A DNA stretch of 64,000 nucleotides from Streptomyces sp. TG1A-8. GTDB taxonomy: Bacteria > Actinomycetota > Actinomycetes > Streptomycetales > Streptomycetaceae. Made by a program: the position numbers and the translations under genes. The stretch lies in NCBI RefSeq assembly GCF_030499535.1, contig NZ_JASTLB010000001.1:2604001-2668000 (forward strand), read 5' to 3'. Shown here in pieces: positions 56,528 through 64,000 of this stretch. Under the pieces are notes generated by a model. The model did no database searches. It worked only from the letters and a program-made list of their open reading frames with translations, and was not told the DNA's origin. Position 1 is the first letter of the stretch. The number at the start of each line of letters is the position of its first letter.

Positions 56528-57189
56528 GTGGCCCTCCGGGGGTCGGACGTGGGGATGGTGGCCGCGGGGCCCGAGCCTACCCGCGCCGCGGGGGCGGGGC
56601 GGGCAGGGGGTGCGCAGGGGCGGGTCGGGGCCCCGGCGCGGGCAGGACCCACGCGGGCGGAGCGCCGCGTACGGACGCGGGACCTCCGCCTCGGGTACGG
56701 GGACGCCGGTCCTTCGCCGCCCGGTTCCCGCAGTCATTCGCCGCCGGGCCCCGGGCCGGGGCGCCCACGGAAAACGGGCCGGTCCGTGGGGGGAGACGGA
56801 CCGGCCCGAGGGGGGGTTTCCACCATAACCCTTCGTGAGGGATGGTGCGTGCACCGGCGTGCCACAACTACTCTGCGGAGTCGTCCGGTGACGCCCCGGT
56901 GGCCGCGGGACGTTGGATTCAAGGGCGTCACGCGGCCGGTTCGCAGTGGAATCCAAGGAATTCGAGCCGCATACGGAGAGATCGAAAGCGTTTGGGCCGT
57001 CCTGACGATCGATCGGCGACTCGCGTCAATGTCCCCCCGATGGGCTACCCCGCCGGTGAACGGCGGCTTGACGCACCCGGCGGCGCGAACCCCCGGCGCC
57101 CGCCGGCGCCACGGCACCGCGCAGCCCCCTCCACCGCGGGGTGCCGCCCGCGCAGCTTTGCTCACGCGAATTACCTTGGTCTGCACTTA
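56528..57189. other. Gene-free stretch upstream of uppS
   Basis: No convincing coding sequence on either strand. It holds the uppS promoter region and a very strong hairpin at 56776-56807. Sequence around 56930-57060 is slightly less GC-rich, without recognisable features. Confidence 0.5.
56776..56807. terminator. Strong 12-bp hairpin
   Basis: GGGCCGGTCCGT and ACGGACCGGCCC pair perfectly around an 8-base loop and are followed by a G-run and TTTC. It could terminate a plus-strand transcript or act in the uppS leader. Confidence 0.5.
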
Positions 57190-57300
57190 CGTGACCCGCG
57201 GGGCGGACGGGAACCATCGCCGGTAACGATGGGGAAACCGGTGGTGGATCCCGGGTGAACCGGACTCCGGTAGGGGCGTCGACCCCTTCGGCCGGGAGGC
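57190..57300 (+). ncRNA. Riboswitch-like structured segment (ydaO/cyclic di-AMP type possible)
   Basis: Consecutive boxes GGGAACC (57209-57215), a CCATCG/CGATGG stem (57214-57231), GGGGAAACC, CCCGGGTGAACCGG and GTAGGGGCGTCGACCCC resemble the 5' two thirds of ydaO-yuaA RNAs (GGGGAACC ... GGGTGAA ... TAGGG). The conserved 3' box with GTCAGCTAACC is not found, and no cell-wall hydrolase gene follows within 500 bp, so it may be a truncated or degenerate riboswitch. The cobalamin RNA is a weaker alternative. Confidence 0.3.
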
Positions 57301-57852
57301 GCGGGCCCTCGCCGACGGGACCGCTTCCGCCCCGTCGCCGGTGGGGCGGCACGCTCGCGGACGGGGTCGCGGGCGGCGGCCCCTTCGGCCACGGGGTCCC
57401 CGCAACGATCGACGGCGCGACGGGCGACCACCGCCCGGCCACCCCCTCGGCCTGACACCCGGCCGACGCCCGCACCTGGGTCCCCGGGGCACCCGGAGCG
57501 CCCCGAACCCCGTCGAGCAGGCACCCCGGACCACTCCCCGGAACCGCCGGAGTGGGAACCGGGGGCGGCACACGGGGCCTGGTGCGGCCGGGGGCGGCGG
57601 CCGGCTGGTCGGGGTGTGCTCGTCCGTGATCGACCTGCCGGACGGTGGAACGCGAGTGCGTCACCGCGGTCGGCCCCTCGCCGCGGACCTGCCCGGGCCC
57701 GTGCCGTTCGCGAAAGCGCGCGTCGCCTCCTGGCGCACTCCGTCAGGCGCCCTGGGACCCGCCGGGCAGGCGCGACAATGGGACGGAGCGGACCGCTTGA
57801 GGAGAACCGGACCTCAGTGCCGGGTGGGTCGGGGCAGCGCAGGAGGCTGGGG
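57301..57852. other. Gene-free stretch upstream of the DUF192 gene
   Basis: Very GC-rich, with frames open on several strands but no similarity or credible start. It may contain the remains of a gene once controlled by the structured segment before it; nothing specific could be recognised. Confidence 0.4.
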
Positions 57853-58278
57853 ATGGGGCGTTGGCGGGACGGGTGGGGGCGGCTGGTCGTCGGGCGTGGT
57901 GACGGGGGGACGGGGGCGGTCGTGCCCCTGGAGATCGCGGCGTCCTACCGGGCCCGCGCGAAGGGCCTGTTGGGGCGCGACTCCGTCGACGGGGCGATGC
58001 TGCTCTCCCCGGCCAGCGGCGTGCACACGTTCCGCATGAGCATCCCCATCGACGTGGCCTACCTCGATCGCCGGCTCACCGTCATCGCCGTACGCACCAT
58101 GAAGCCGGGTCGCCTCGGCCTGCCCCGGCTCCGTTCCCGGCACGTGCTGGAGGCGGAGGCGGGGGCCATGGCGGGGTGGGGGGTGGAGGCGGGCGTGCGG
58201 GTGACCGTCGAGGCCGGTGACGGCGCCGGGGGTGCCGGCCGGGATCCGGGGGGCCGGCGGCCCGGCGGCCGGGGCTGA
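57853..58278 (+). CDS. DUF192 protein
   Basis: A 141-residue protein with the DUF192 core: VPLEIAASYRARAKGLLGRD, MLLSPASGVHTFRMSIPIDV and AYLDRRLTVIAVRTMKPGRL, then the beta-strand VLEAEAGAMAGWGVEAG. ATG 57853 has AGGAGG 6 nt upstream. The C-terminus is Gly/Arg-rich. Function in bacteria is unknown; often encoded near tad or secretion loci in actinobacteria. Confidence 0.85.
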   Translation: MGRWRDGWGRLVVGRGDGGTGAVVPLEIAASYRARAKGLLGRDSVDGAMLLSPASGVHTFRMSIPIDVAYLDRRLTVIAVRTMKPGRLGLPRLRSRHVLEAEAGAMAGWGVEAGVRVTVEAGDGAGGAGRDPGGRRPGGRG

Positions 58279-58354
58279 CGGCGCCCGTCGGGGGTCAGGT
58301 TCGAGTGGGGGGTCCGCGCGGCGGAGGAGCCGGGACCGCCGGGGTCCGTTCCGG

Positions 58355-58987
58355 TCACTGGCCCGTGCGCGGGAAGGAGACCTCCACCCGTCGGTTCTTC
58401 TTCCGGCCCTCCTCCGTGGAGTTGTCGGCGATCGGGTACTGCTCCCCGTAGCCGCGTACCTCGAAGATGACTCCCGGGTCGTTCAGGTCCTGGTCCAGCA
58501 CGGTCTGCACGGCGTTGGCGCGCTGCCGGGACAGGACGTCGCCGTGGGCGGAGGAGCCGAGGTTGTCGGTGAAGCCGAAGACGCGGATCCGGGTGGCGTT
58601 CTGCTTCTTGATCTCTTCGGCGATCGTCTCGATGCGGGCCCTGGCCTCGTCGCCGAGCCTGGCGCTGTCCCTGCTGAAGAGGACTTCGGCCTGGAGGGCG
58701 AAGGTGACGTCGGCGTTGGTGTCCTCGCGGCGCTCGTCCCCGCTCTGGTCCTCGACCACCGACTTGATGTCCAGGACCTTGGGGTCGGCGAGGGTGGCGC
58801 CCTCGGGGAGCTTGAGGTCCGGGTCGGTGCGGTCGACCTTCACGGGGGCGGTGGCGGAGGGCTCGGTGCCGGGGGGTTCGCTGGGACCCGTGTCGTCGGC
58901 TCCGGCGAGGGTTGCGGCGCACAGGTTCGCTGCGACGAGCAGGGCGGCCGTGGTGAGGGTCAGGGCGAGGCGGGGTGCGGTGGTCAC
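58355..58987 (-). CDS. OmpA-domain secreted protein
   Basis: A 210-residue exported protein: signal peptide (LALTLTTAALLVAANLCAAT), then a C-terminal OmpA-like peptidoglycan-binding domain with VLFSRDSARLGDEARARIET, IRVFGFTDNLGSSAHGDVLS, RQRANAVQTVL and VRGYGEQYPIADNS ending NRRVEVSF. Likely anchors to the cell wall at the pilus locus. The start is GTG 58987, 7 nt after the lipoprotein stop. Confidence 0.88.
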   Translation of the reverse strand: MTTAPRLALTLTTAALLVAANLCAATLAGADDTGPSEPPGTEPSATAPVKVDRTDPDLKLPEGATLADPKVLDIKSVVEDQSGDERREDTNADVTFALQAEVLFSRDSARLGDEARARIETIAEEIKKQNATRIRVFGFTDNLGSSAHGDVLSRQRANAVQTVLDQDLNDPGVIFEVRGYGEQYPIADNSTEEGRKKNRRVEVSFPRTGQ

Positions 58988-58994
58988 TTCGGCC

Positions 58995-59573
58995 TCACCC
59001 GGTGATCTGGATGGTGGCCGTGGGGAAGGTCGGCAGTTGGAAGCTGACTTCGGCTGTACTCGTGGGGGGTGCCGGGAACTGCATGAAGATGGGGACGGTG
59101 TCGCCTGCCCTCACCGATTGAACGCCGATGGTGGTGAGCGGTCGCCCATCCGTGTCTCGGAGAACGTAGTAGCGCTTCCTCCCCTTCGGGTCCACAAGAG
59201 TGGCTCCTCCGAAGGACTGTCCGTTCTTCATGATCTCGGTTTCATTGCCGGTGAGCTGCGATGAGAGGACGGCGTCCTTGCTGCCGTCATTCTTGAGCTG
59301 TGCGTTGACGGTCACGAAACCACCGGAGTCACGCTCCGCCGACGTGATCTTCAGCGTCAGGCCGTCCGGTCCCCGCAGCTCTGCCAGTGGCTCCGCGGAC
59401 TGCCCTTCCTGAGGACTTGCTCCGTTGCCGTCCTGCTTAGCGGAGGACGGCGAAGCCTCCGACGCCTTCTCGTCGCCTCCCCCGCCGCAACCGGCTGCAC
59501 CGAACGCCAAGCCGCCCACGATGGTCATTGCGACCATCCCTCTGCGAGCTTTCGCAGTGAACCGAATGCTCAT
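58995..59573 (-). CDS. Putative lipoprotein
   Basis: A 192-residue protein with a lipoprotein signal (MVAMTIVGGLAFGAAGCGGG, lipobox around AAGC), a Ser/Ala/Gly-rich spacer and a beta-rich domain (LRGPDGLTLKITSAERDSGG, VNAQLKNDGSKDAVLSSQLT). No named family was recognised. It lies between the OmpA-domain gene and the Tad pilus genes in the same direction. Confidence 0.75.
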   Translation of the reverse strand: MSIRFTAKARRGMVAMTIVGGLAFGAAGCGGGGDEKASEASPSSAKQDGNGASPQEGQSAEPLAELRGPDGLTLKITSAERDSGGFVTVNAQLKNDGSKDAVLSSQLTGNETEIMKNGQSFGGATLVDPKGRKRYYVLRDTDGRPLTTIGVQSVRAGDTVPIFMQFPAPPTSTAEVSFQLPTFPTATIQITG

Positions 59574-59606
59574 AGCTCTGCTTCCTTCTCCACTCGTGAA
59601 TCACTG

Positions 59607-60203
59607 TCAGTCGGTCAGGTGCACGTCAAAAAGGTCCTCGGCGTTGGGGAGTCCGGCGTGGTCGTCCGGCTCCAGATCCCAGTCCCTTCCCTTGCAGGTG
59701 AGTCGGGGCAGCTCCTCACCCCCGGTGTCCTCGCCAGGCAGGTCGAACGTGCACAACGGCTCTATCACAGCGGTGGCTGACTCGGTCGACCTGATGTCCT
59801 CGGTCCCGGGGACGACGGAGTCGCCGACGGACTTGTTGGCCTCGACCTCCACCTGGTAGCTCAGCAATCGAGGCGAGTCGCAGGCGTTCAGACGAGCGTC
59901 GTTCTGCGCGGCGAGTTGCCCGGCTCTCCAGCAGGGGTCATCAATGTGCGCCTTGCCGTCGAAGACGTCCTGCCACTTGGCGGGGTCGAGGACGTCGTTC
60001 AGCCACTGACCGGCGAGCTGGTCACGTGCTTCCTGGGCCGCTGCCAGCGCCGCGGCATCAGCTGCGGTCTGGGCACCATTGCGGTTCACGGCCGCCTGGC
60101 CCACCGCCAGGTATGCCAGGGCAAGAAAGAGCAGACCCGCCACCACCGTGATGTAGATGGGGAAGGCCTGCCCGGAGTCGTACTCGGCGCGTAAGGGGAT
60201 CAG
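59607..60203 (-). CDS. TadG/TadE-like pilus assembly protein
   Basis: A protein of about 198 residues with an N-terminal class III-like hydrophobic segment (DSGQAFPIYITVVAGLLFLA, LAYLAVGQAAVNRNGAQTAA) and an extracellular domain with cysteine pairs (DDPCW, NACDSPR, PLCTF, RLTCKG). This matches pseudopilin-like TadE/TadG proteins. The start is uncertain: no ATG, GTG or TTG is well placed. CTG at 60201-60203, overlapping the Flp stop, is the best candidate. Confidence 0.75.
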   Translation of the reverse strand: MIPLRAEYDSGQAFPIYITVVAGLLFLALAYLAVGQAAVNRNGAQTAADAAALAAAQEARDQLAGQWLNDVLDPAKWQDVFDGKAHIDDPCWRAGQLAAQNDARLNACDSPRLLSYQVEVEANKSVGDSVVPGTEDIRSTESATAVIEPLCTFDLPGEDTGGEELPRLTCKGRDWDLEPDDHAGLPNAEDLFDVHLTD

Positions 60204-60430
60204 GTGATTTCCGTGATCTTGGACTTGATCTTGTCGAGAATTGTTTTGCCGATGTCCGTGCCGGTGATGGCCAACACGATCGCGACCACCACTGCGATGA
60301 TGCCCAAGTACTCGACTGCGGTCTGCCCCTTGTCCCCGGCACGCCGTTGAATCGCCGCGACCGTCGTGTTCTTCCAGCCGCTCAAGCGCACCTTGGTCGC
60401 CACGGCCGACTTCAGCATCAGATCGCTCAC
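60200..60430 (-). CDS. Flp-type pilin
   Basis: A 76-residue prepilin. Basic leader of 35 residues ending in the prepilin peptidase site DKG-QTAVEYLGIIAVVVAIV (Gly35/Gln36, with the conserved Glu40) and a short hydrophilic tail. Processed Flp pilins polymerise into thin pili. It is followed directly by the TadG-like gene. Confidence 0.88.
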   Translation of the reverse strand: MSDLMLKSAVATKVRLSGWKNTTVAAIQRRAGDKGQTAVEYLGIIAVVVAIVLAITGTDIGKTILDKIKSKITEIT

Positions 60431-60543
60431 GCTGTTCTCCTCCGCCTACGCTTCCGACGCCCGCACCGTAGAGCGGTGACCGGTCCCTCCCCCAGGGCCC
60501 CAGGGCCCAAACCCGGGCCCACGCCCTCGGTGTGGTTGTCACC

Positions 60544-61299
60544 TCAGACCACCCCCAGCCACTTGGCGGTCGCCTGGGACCGGCTCGTGCTGTGGAGTTT
60601 GGCGAAGATGCGGTTGATGTGGTTCTTGACCGTCTTCTCGCTGATGAAGCAGGTGGCGGCGATCTGCTGGTTGCTCATGCCGGACGCGATGAGGTCCATG
60701 ATCTCCGCCTCCCTCGTACTCAGGTGGAACCGCGACCGGGTCGACTGTCCCACAGTGGATTGCTTCTGCGAAAGTCCGGTGGGGGAAATTTGGCCCTCAA
60801 CGAGCGGAAGTTGATGCCCCGTGTGTGCATTCGCACTCATCCGCAACTCCGCCAGTAACGCCTTCGCCGCCCCGGGCGTCACGTGCGGCCGGCCCTCCCC
60901 GACGTCGCGCACCGCCCTCACCAACTGCTCCGTCGTGAACTCGCCGTGGACCAGGTAGCCCCCGGCCCCCAGCCGCAGCGCATCCCGCACGGTCTCCGCC
61001 TCGTGGGTGTACGTGAGCATCATGACGGGGGCCAGCGGGACCAGGTGGGGCAACGCGGTGATTCCGTCGACGCCGGGCATGCGGACGTCGAGGAGGATGA
61101 CGTCGGGGCGGTGCCGGAGCGCTGCCTCGTAGGCCTGGCGGCCGTCCGCCGCCTCCGCCACCACCGTGATGTCCTCACGGCACGTGAGCAGGGCGGTCAG
61201 GCCCGCGCGGACCACCGGGTTGTCGTCGGCCACCACGACGCGCAGGGGGTCCGCTCCGGCGGGCGGGGGGAAGTCCGCCCGGGACGGGTTTCGCTGCAT
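60544..61299 (-). CDS. NarL/LuxR-type response regulator
   Basis: A 251-residue regulator. Receiver domain: acidic pair Asp25/Asp26 in VVVADDNPVV, phosphoacceptor Asp71 in VILLDVRMPGVDG and MMLTYTHEAETV. The LuxR helix-turn-helix (HLSTREAEIMDLIASGMSNQ, QIAATCFISEKTVKNHINRI) ends the protein. ATG 61299 has GGAGG 6 nt upstream. Partner of the histidine kinase just upstream, and probably a regulator of the pilin gene. Confidence 0.93.
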   Translation of the reverse strand: MQRNPSRADFPPPAGADPLRVVVADDNPVVRAGLTALLTCREDITVVAEAADGRQAYEAALRHRPDVILLDVRMPGVDGITALPHLVPLAPVMMLTYTHEAETVRDALRLGAGGYLVHGEFTTEQLVRAVRDVGEGRPHVTPGAAKALLAELRMSANAHTGHQLPLVEGQISPTGLSQKQSTVGQSTRSRFHLSTREAEIMDLIASGMSNQQIAATCFISEKTVKNHINRIFAKLHSTSRSQATAKWLGVV

Positions 61300-61312
61300 C
61301 GTGCGCCTCCTC

Positions 61313-62947
61313 TCAGGCTTCCGGATGTGGGGGGTCGGGCGTCGGCGGCACCAGGGGCAACTCCACCCGGACTTCCGTGCCCCGCCCGTGGCCGCCCCGG
61401 CCGATGCTGATGCGGGCACCCGCCGACTCGGCCCGTTCGACCATGCCGAGCAGGCCGAAGTGGCCCGAGTCGCGGAGGTTGCCCAGGGTGGTGCCGGGGG
61501 ACAGGCCCCGGCCGTCGTCGCGGACGGTGAGGCGGAGCCGGTCGTCCTCCGCATCCGCCGTCACCTCCACGTGCGTCGCGCGCGCGTGGCGGTGGGCGTT
61601 CTCCAGCGCCTCCGCGACGATGGCCAGAAGGTGGCGGGAGAGGTCGGGGGGCAGGGGCGGGAGGGAGTGGATCGCCCGGGGGTGGCAAGTGACTCGCAAA
61701 CCCGTTTGCGCGGTGAAGTCGGCGAGCCGCGTTGTCAGACGTGTCCAGGTGTCGGTGGCCGTTCCCGGGGGGTCCTCCCGGCGCAGGTCCGTCAGCAGTT
61801 CCCTGGACTCCGCCGCCGCCCTGCGCGCCGAGCGGGACACCAGGTCGGCCTGCTGCCGGACGCGTGCCGGGTCGGGGTCCGGGTCCGACGCCGTGGCCGC
61901 CAGGCCGTCCGCCGCCAGGGCCACGCCGTACAGGGTCTTGGCCACCGAGTCGTGCATCTCGCGGGCCAGCCGAGCCCGTTCCGCGTGCACCGCCTCCGTC
62001 GCCGCCAGCCGGGCCTGGACCGCCGTCAGGGCCTGGGTCGCGGCGCCGAAGCGGAGCATCAGGTTGCGCAGGGTCGAGCCCATCGCGCCCGCGATCACGC
62101 ACAGGCCGGGCAGCAGGAGGGTCTCCGCGATCCCGGGCCGCCGGTCCGCCTGCACGGTGGCGTGGGCCAGGAGCAGGATCAGGGACTGGAGGGAGGCGAA
62201 GCAGGCCGCTCCCCGCCAGCTGTAGACCAGGCCGGCCAGGAGCGGGGTGCAGACGCTGACGTAGGCCAGGGTGGTGTCCGGGCCCGCCGAGACCAGCAGG
62301 AAGGAACCGAAGAGGGTGTCCGCGGCCAGGAGCGACGGATGGCGCAGGAGGAGGGGGCCGAAACGCTCCCAGTCGCGGAACAGGACGTAGGAGACCATGA
62401 CGGTGGCGACGACCGCCGCGCCCACCAGGCGGACGCCCAGGCCGGGAGCGGCGTTGAGCAGGGCGGCGGGGGCCGCCAGGACGATCATCGCCAGCCGGAA
62501 GCCGAAGACCTGCCGGCACATCGCCTGCAGGGCCCGGAGCTGGATCTTCTCCGACGGTTCGGGGAGCGGCGCCGGCCGGGGTCCGGTGGGCGGGGACGGC
62601 TGGACTCCGGGGAGGGGGGCGGGCCGGGGCCGGGGTCCCCTTGCCGACGCGCCCGCCCTCTTCGTCCCCGTCCTCGGCTCGGGCGGCTCCGCCCCCGCGA
62701 CCCTCCCCCTCCCCTCGCCCTCCCCTCCCGCACCCGCTTCCTCCCGCCCCTGTCCCTGCCCTCGTTCCTGCTCCGGTTCCCGCCCCCGCCCCTCCTCACG
62801 ACGGCCCGCACGCCCGAACGGCGCCCAGCCCCGCCCGGACGCCCCCGCCCCACCCCTCGACAGCCCCCGCCCCCGCCCGGACGGCTCCACCGCGCGCACC
62901 CCCGATCCCGACCCGGCCGCCACCGACCCCGACCCCACCCTCCTCAC
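61313..62947 (-). CDS. Sensor histidine kinase (HisKA_3 type)
   Basis: A 544-residue kinase. A disordered Arg/Gly/Glu/Pro-rich leader of about 130 residues, several membrane segments (LAMIVLAAPAALLNAAPGLG, VGAAVVATVMVSYVLF, AADTLFGSFLLVSAG, LLLPGLCVIAGAMGS), then HisKA_3 with the phospho-His in RARLAREMHDSVAKTLYGVA and the HATPase (LLAIVAEALENAHRHARATH, LTVRDDGRGLSPGTTLGNLR, GHFGLLGMVERAESAGARI). GTG 62947 overlaps the tadC stop (GTGA), tying the kinase to the pilus operon. Confidence 0.9.
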   Translation of the reverse strand: MRRVGSGSVAAGSGSGVRAVEPSGRGRGLSRGGAGASGRGWAPFGRAGRREEGRGREPEQERGQGQGREEAGAGGEGEGRGRVAGAEPPEPRTGTKRAGASARGPRPRPAPLPGVQPSPPTGPRPAPLPEPSEKIQLRALQAMCRQVFGFRLAMIVLAAPAALLNAAPGLGVRLVGAAVVATVMVSYVLFRDWERFGPLLLRHPSLLAADTLFGSFLLVSAGPDTTLAYVSVCTPLLAGLVYSWRGAACFASLQSLILLLAHATVQADRRPGIAETLLLPGLCVIAGAMGSTLRNLMLRFGAATQALTAVQARLAATEAVHAERARLAREMHDSVAKTLYGVALAADGLAATASDPDPDPARVRQQADLVSRSARRAAAESRELLTDLRREDPPGTATDTWTRLTTRLADFTAQTGLRVTCHPRAIHSLPPLPPDLSRHLLAIVAEALENAHRHARATHVEVTADAEDDRLRLTVRDDGRGLSPGTTLGNLRDSGHFGLLGMVERAESAGARISIGRGGHGRGTEVRVELPLVPPTPDPPHPEA

Positions 62948-63831
62948 TTCCCCGTGAGCGAACCGAAGTCCACGCCCGAGCCCAGGATCAGCCCGGCGCC
63001 GAGGAGCAGCATCGTGGCCGGGACCATGAACGTGGTGATCATCAGCGTGGCCTTGGGCACCGCGCGGGCGGCCTTGCGGCGGGCGTTCTGGGCGTCCGTG
63101 CGGCGCATGTCCTTGGCCAGGGCGACGAGGGTGTCGACGATCGGAGCCCCCAGTTCCTCGCCCTGCTGCAGCGCGGTCACGAACATGGCGACCTGCTCGG
63201 AGTCGTTGCGGCGGCGCAGTTCCGCGAAGGCCTGGCGGCGGCTCATGCCGAGGTCCATCTGACGGAGCGTGATGCGCAGTTCGTCGGCCCACGGACCCTC
63301 GTAGCGGGCCGCCACCCGGTCCAGGGCCTGGCGGAAGCCGAGTCCGGCGCTGACCACCACCGCCAGGACGTCGAGGAAGTCCGGCAGGGTCCGCTCGATG
63401 ACGTCCCTGCGGACGCGGATCGCCGACCAGATGCCGACCTCCGTCCAGAACGCGCCGAAGGCGAGCAGGAGCAGGGCCACGAACCACTGGCCGCGCAGGA
63501 GGAAGACCAGGAAGCCGACGCCGCCGAGGGCGCCGTAGACCGCGCGGCGGGCCGCGTAACGGTCGATGGTCAGGCCGCCGGGGTTGCCCGCGAGGTCGAT
63601 CCTGCGGCGGTACCGGGCGACCAGGCGGGGGCCCATCAGGCGCAGCACGGCGGGGGCGTAGCGCATGCCGAGGCGGTCGATCAGCGAACCGACCGCGCCG
63701 GTGCGGGTGGCGCCGACCTCCAGGGCCAGCGCGAGGTCGCCGGGGAGCTTGGCGTCGGCGCGGTACATGCGGATGCCGGCGAAGGCGCCCCAGACGGCGA
63801 GGCCCGTCAGCAGGGCGAGCAGGAACGCCAT
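62944..63831 (-). CDS. Type II/IV secretion platform protein TadC
   Basis: A 295-residue membrane protein of the T2SSF family: N-terminal segment AFLLALLTGLAVWGAFAGIR, mid segments VYGALGGVGFLVFLLRGQWF and VALLLLAFGAFW, then the T2SSF domain (LPDFLDVLAVVVSAGLGFRQ, LGMSRRQAFAELRRR, FVTALQQGEELGAPIVDTL) and a last segment LMITTFMVPATMLLLGAGLI. With TadB it forms the inner-membrane platform of Flp pilus assembly. Confidence 0.92.
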   Translation of the reverse strand: MAFLLALLTGLAVWGAFAGIRMYRADAKLPGDLALALEVGATRTGAVGSLIDRLGMRYAPAVLRLMGPRLVARYRRRIDLAGNPGGLTIDRYAARRAVYGALGGVGFLVFLLRGQWFVALLLLAFGAFWTEVGIWSAIRVRRDVIERTLPDFLDVLAVVVSAGLGFRQALDRVAARYEGPWADELRITLRQMDLGMSRRQAFAELRRRNDSEQVAMFVTALQQGEELGAPIVDTLVALAKDMRRTDAQNARRKAARAVPKATLMITTFMVPATMLLLGAGLILGSGVDFGSLTGK

Positions 63832-63841
63832 CGTGCCCTCC

Positions 63842-64000
63842 TCAGACGTCGATCCGGCTCATGCGGCGGATGAGGACGAAGCCGACGGCGTACATGGCGA
63901 ACGCGACGACCACGCAGGCCTGGCCGACCGGTGAGCCGGTCATGCGTTCCAGGGCGCCGTCCTTGACGCCGTTCATCAGGAACAGGGCGCCGATGCCGAG
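63842..64000 (-). CDS. TadB-type secretion platform protein, C-terminal part (runs off window)
   Basis: The minus strand reads LGIGALFLMNGVKDGALERM, TGSPVGQACVVVAFAMYAVG and FVLIRRMSRIDV-stop, the C-terminal two membrane segments of TadB-like T2SSF proteins. It precedes tadC by 10 nt in the same direction; only the last 52 codons are in view. Confidence 0.8.
   Translation of the reverse strand, partial: LGIGALFLMNGVKDGALERMTGSPVGQACVVVAFAMYAVGFVLIRRMSRIDV

Overview
The window looks like the chromosome of a Streptomyces or close relative. GC is very high, GTG starts and stop/start overlaps (GTGA, ATGA) are frequent, and the right 40 kb holds a typical Streptomyces housekeeping block (ychF, ppgK, ispH, xseA-xseB, glpX, a WhiB-like gene, two fumarases, oxyR-ahpC-ahpD, phoH, uppS, tad pilus genes). 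No rRNA, tRNA or CRISPR array was seen.

Positions 1-4450 are accessory. A thioesterase-domain fragment on the minus strand is joined to a headless, frameshifted aspartase/fumarase-superfamily lyase. A class II DAHP synthase and a PEP-mutase/isocitrate-lyase-family enzyme follow in one operon, apparently a relic of a secondary-metabolite cluster. A small antitoxin-like gene with a broken PIN toxin comes next.

Positions 4452-24193 form a mobile island of about 19.7 kb inserted in the 3' end of ychF. The displaced native end of ychF (FRFNV-stop) and its terminator remain at the left edge (4400-4466), and the intact gene with an island-supplied end is at the right edge. The island carries a tyrosine integrase with arm repeats at both ends, a small excisionase-like protein, a RecA-like ATPase, two nested insertion sequences (IS701-like and IS5-like) and a five-gene minus-strand defence operon: hsdM-hsdS-hsdR, a YgjP-type metallopeptidase, and a GHKL ATPase fused to a Shedu-like nuclease. 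An actinobacterial regulatory module (HTH/DUF5753, DUF6879 and small proteins) lies near the right end.

Positions 24175-64000 are core chromosome with local damage. A 3.4-kb insert (oxidoreductase, cupin, AraC regulator) between the DUF6542 gene and ppgK is bracketed by two opposite-facing parts of one transposase family. An SPFH/band-7 gene is reduced to its two ends. A 1.3-kb gene-free stretch upstream of a DUF192 gene contains a riboswitch-like structured segment. The window ends inside a tad/Flp pilus locus that includes a two-component system.

Functionally, the oxyR-ahpC-ahpD block handles peroxide stress; glpX, ppgK and the fumarases serve central carbon metabolism; ispH and uppS supply and build the undecaprenyl carrier used with the class A penicillin-binding protein; and the PadR-ABC-FtsX operon looks like an inducible export system with a palindromic operator over its promoter.
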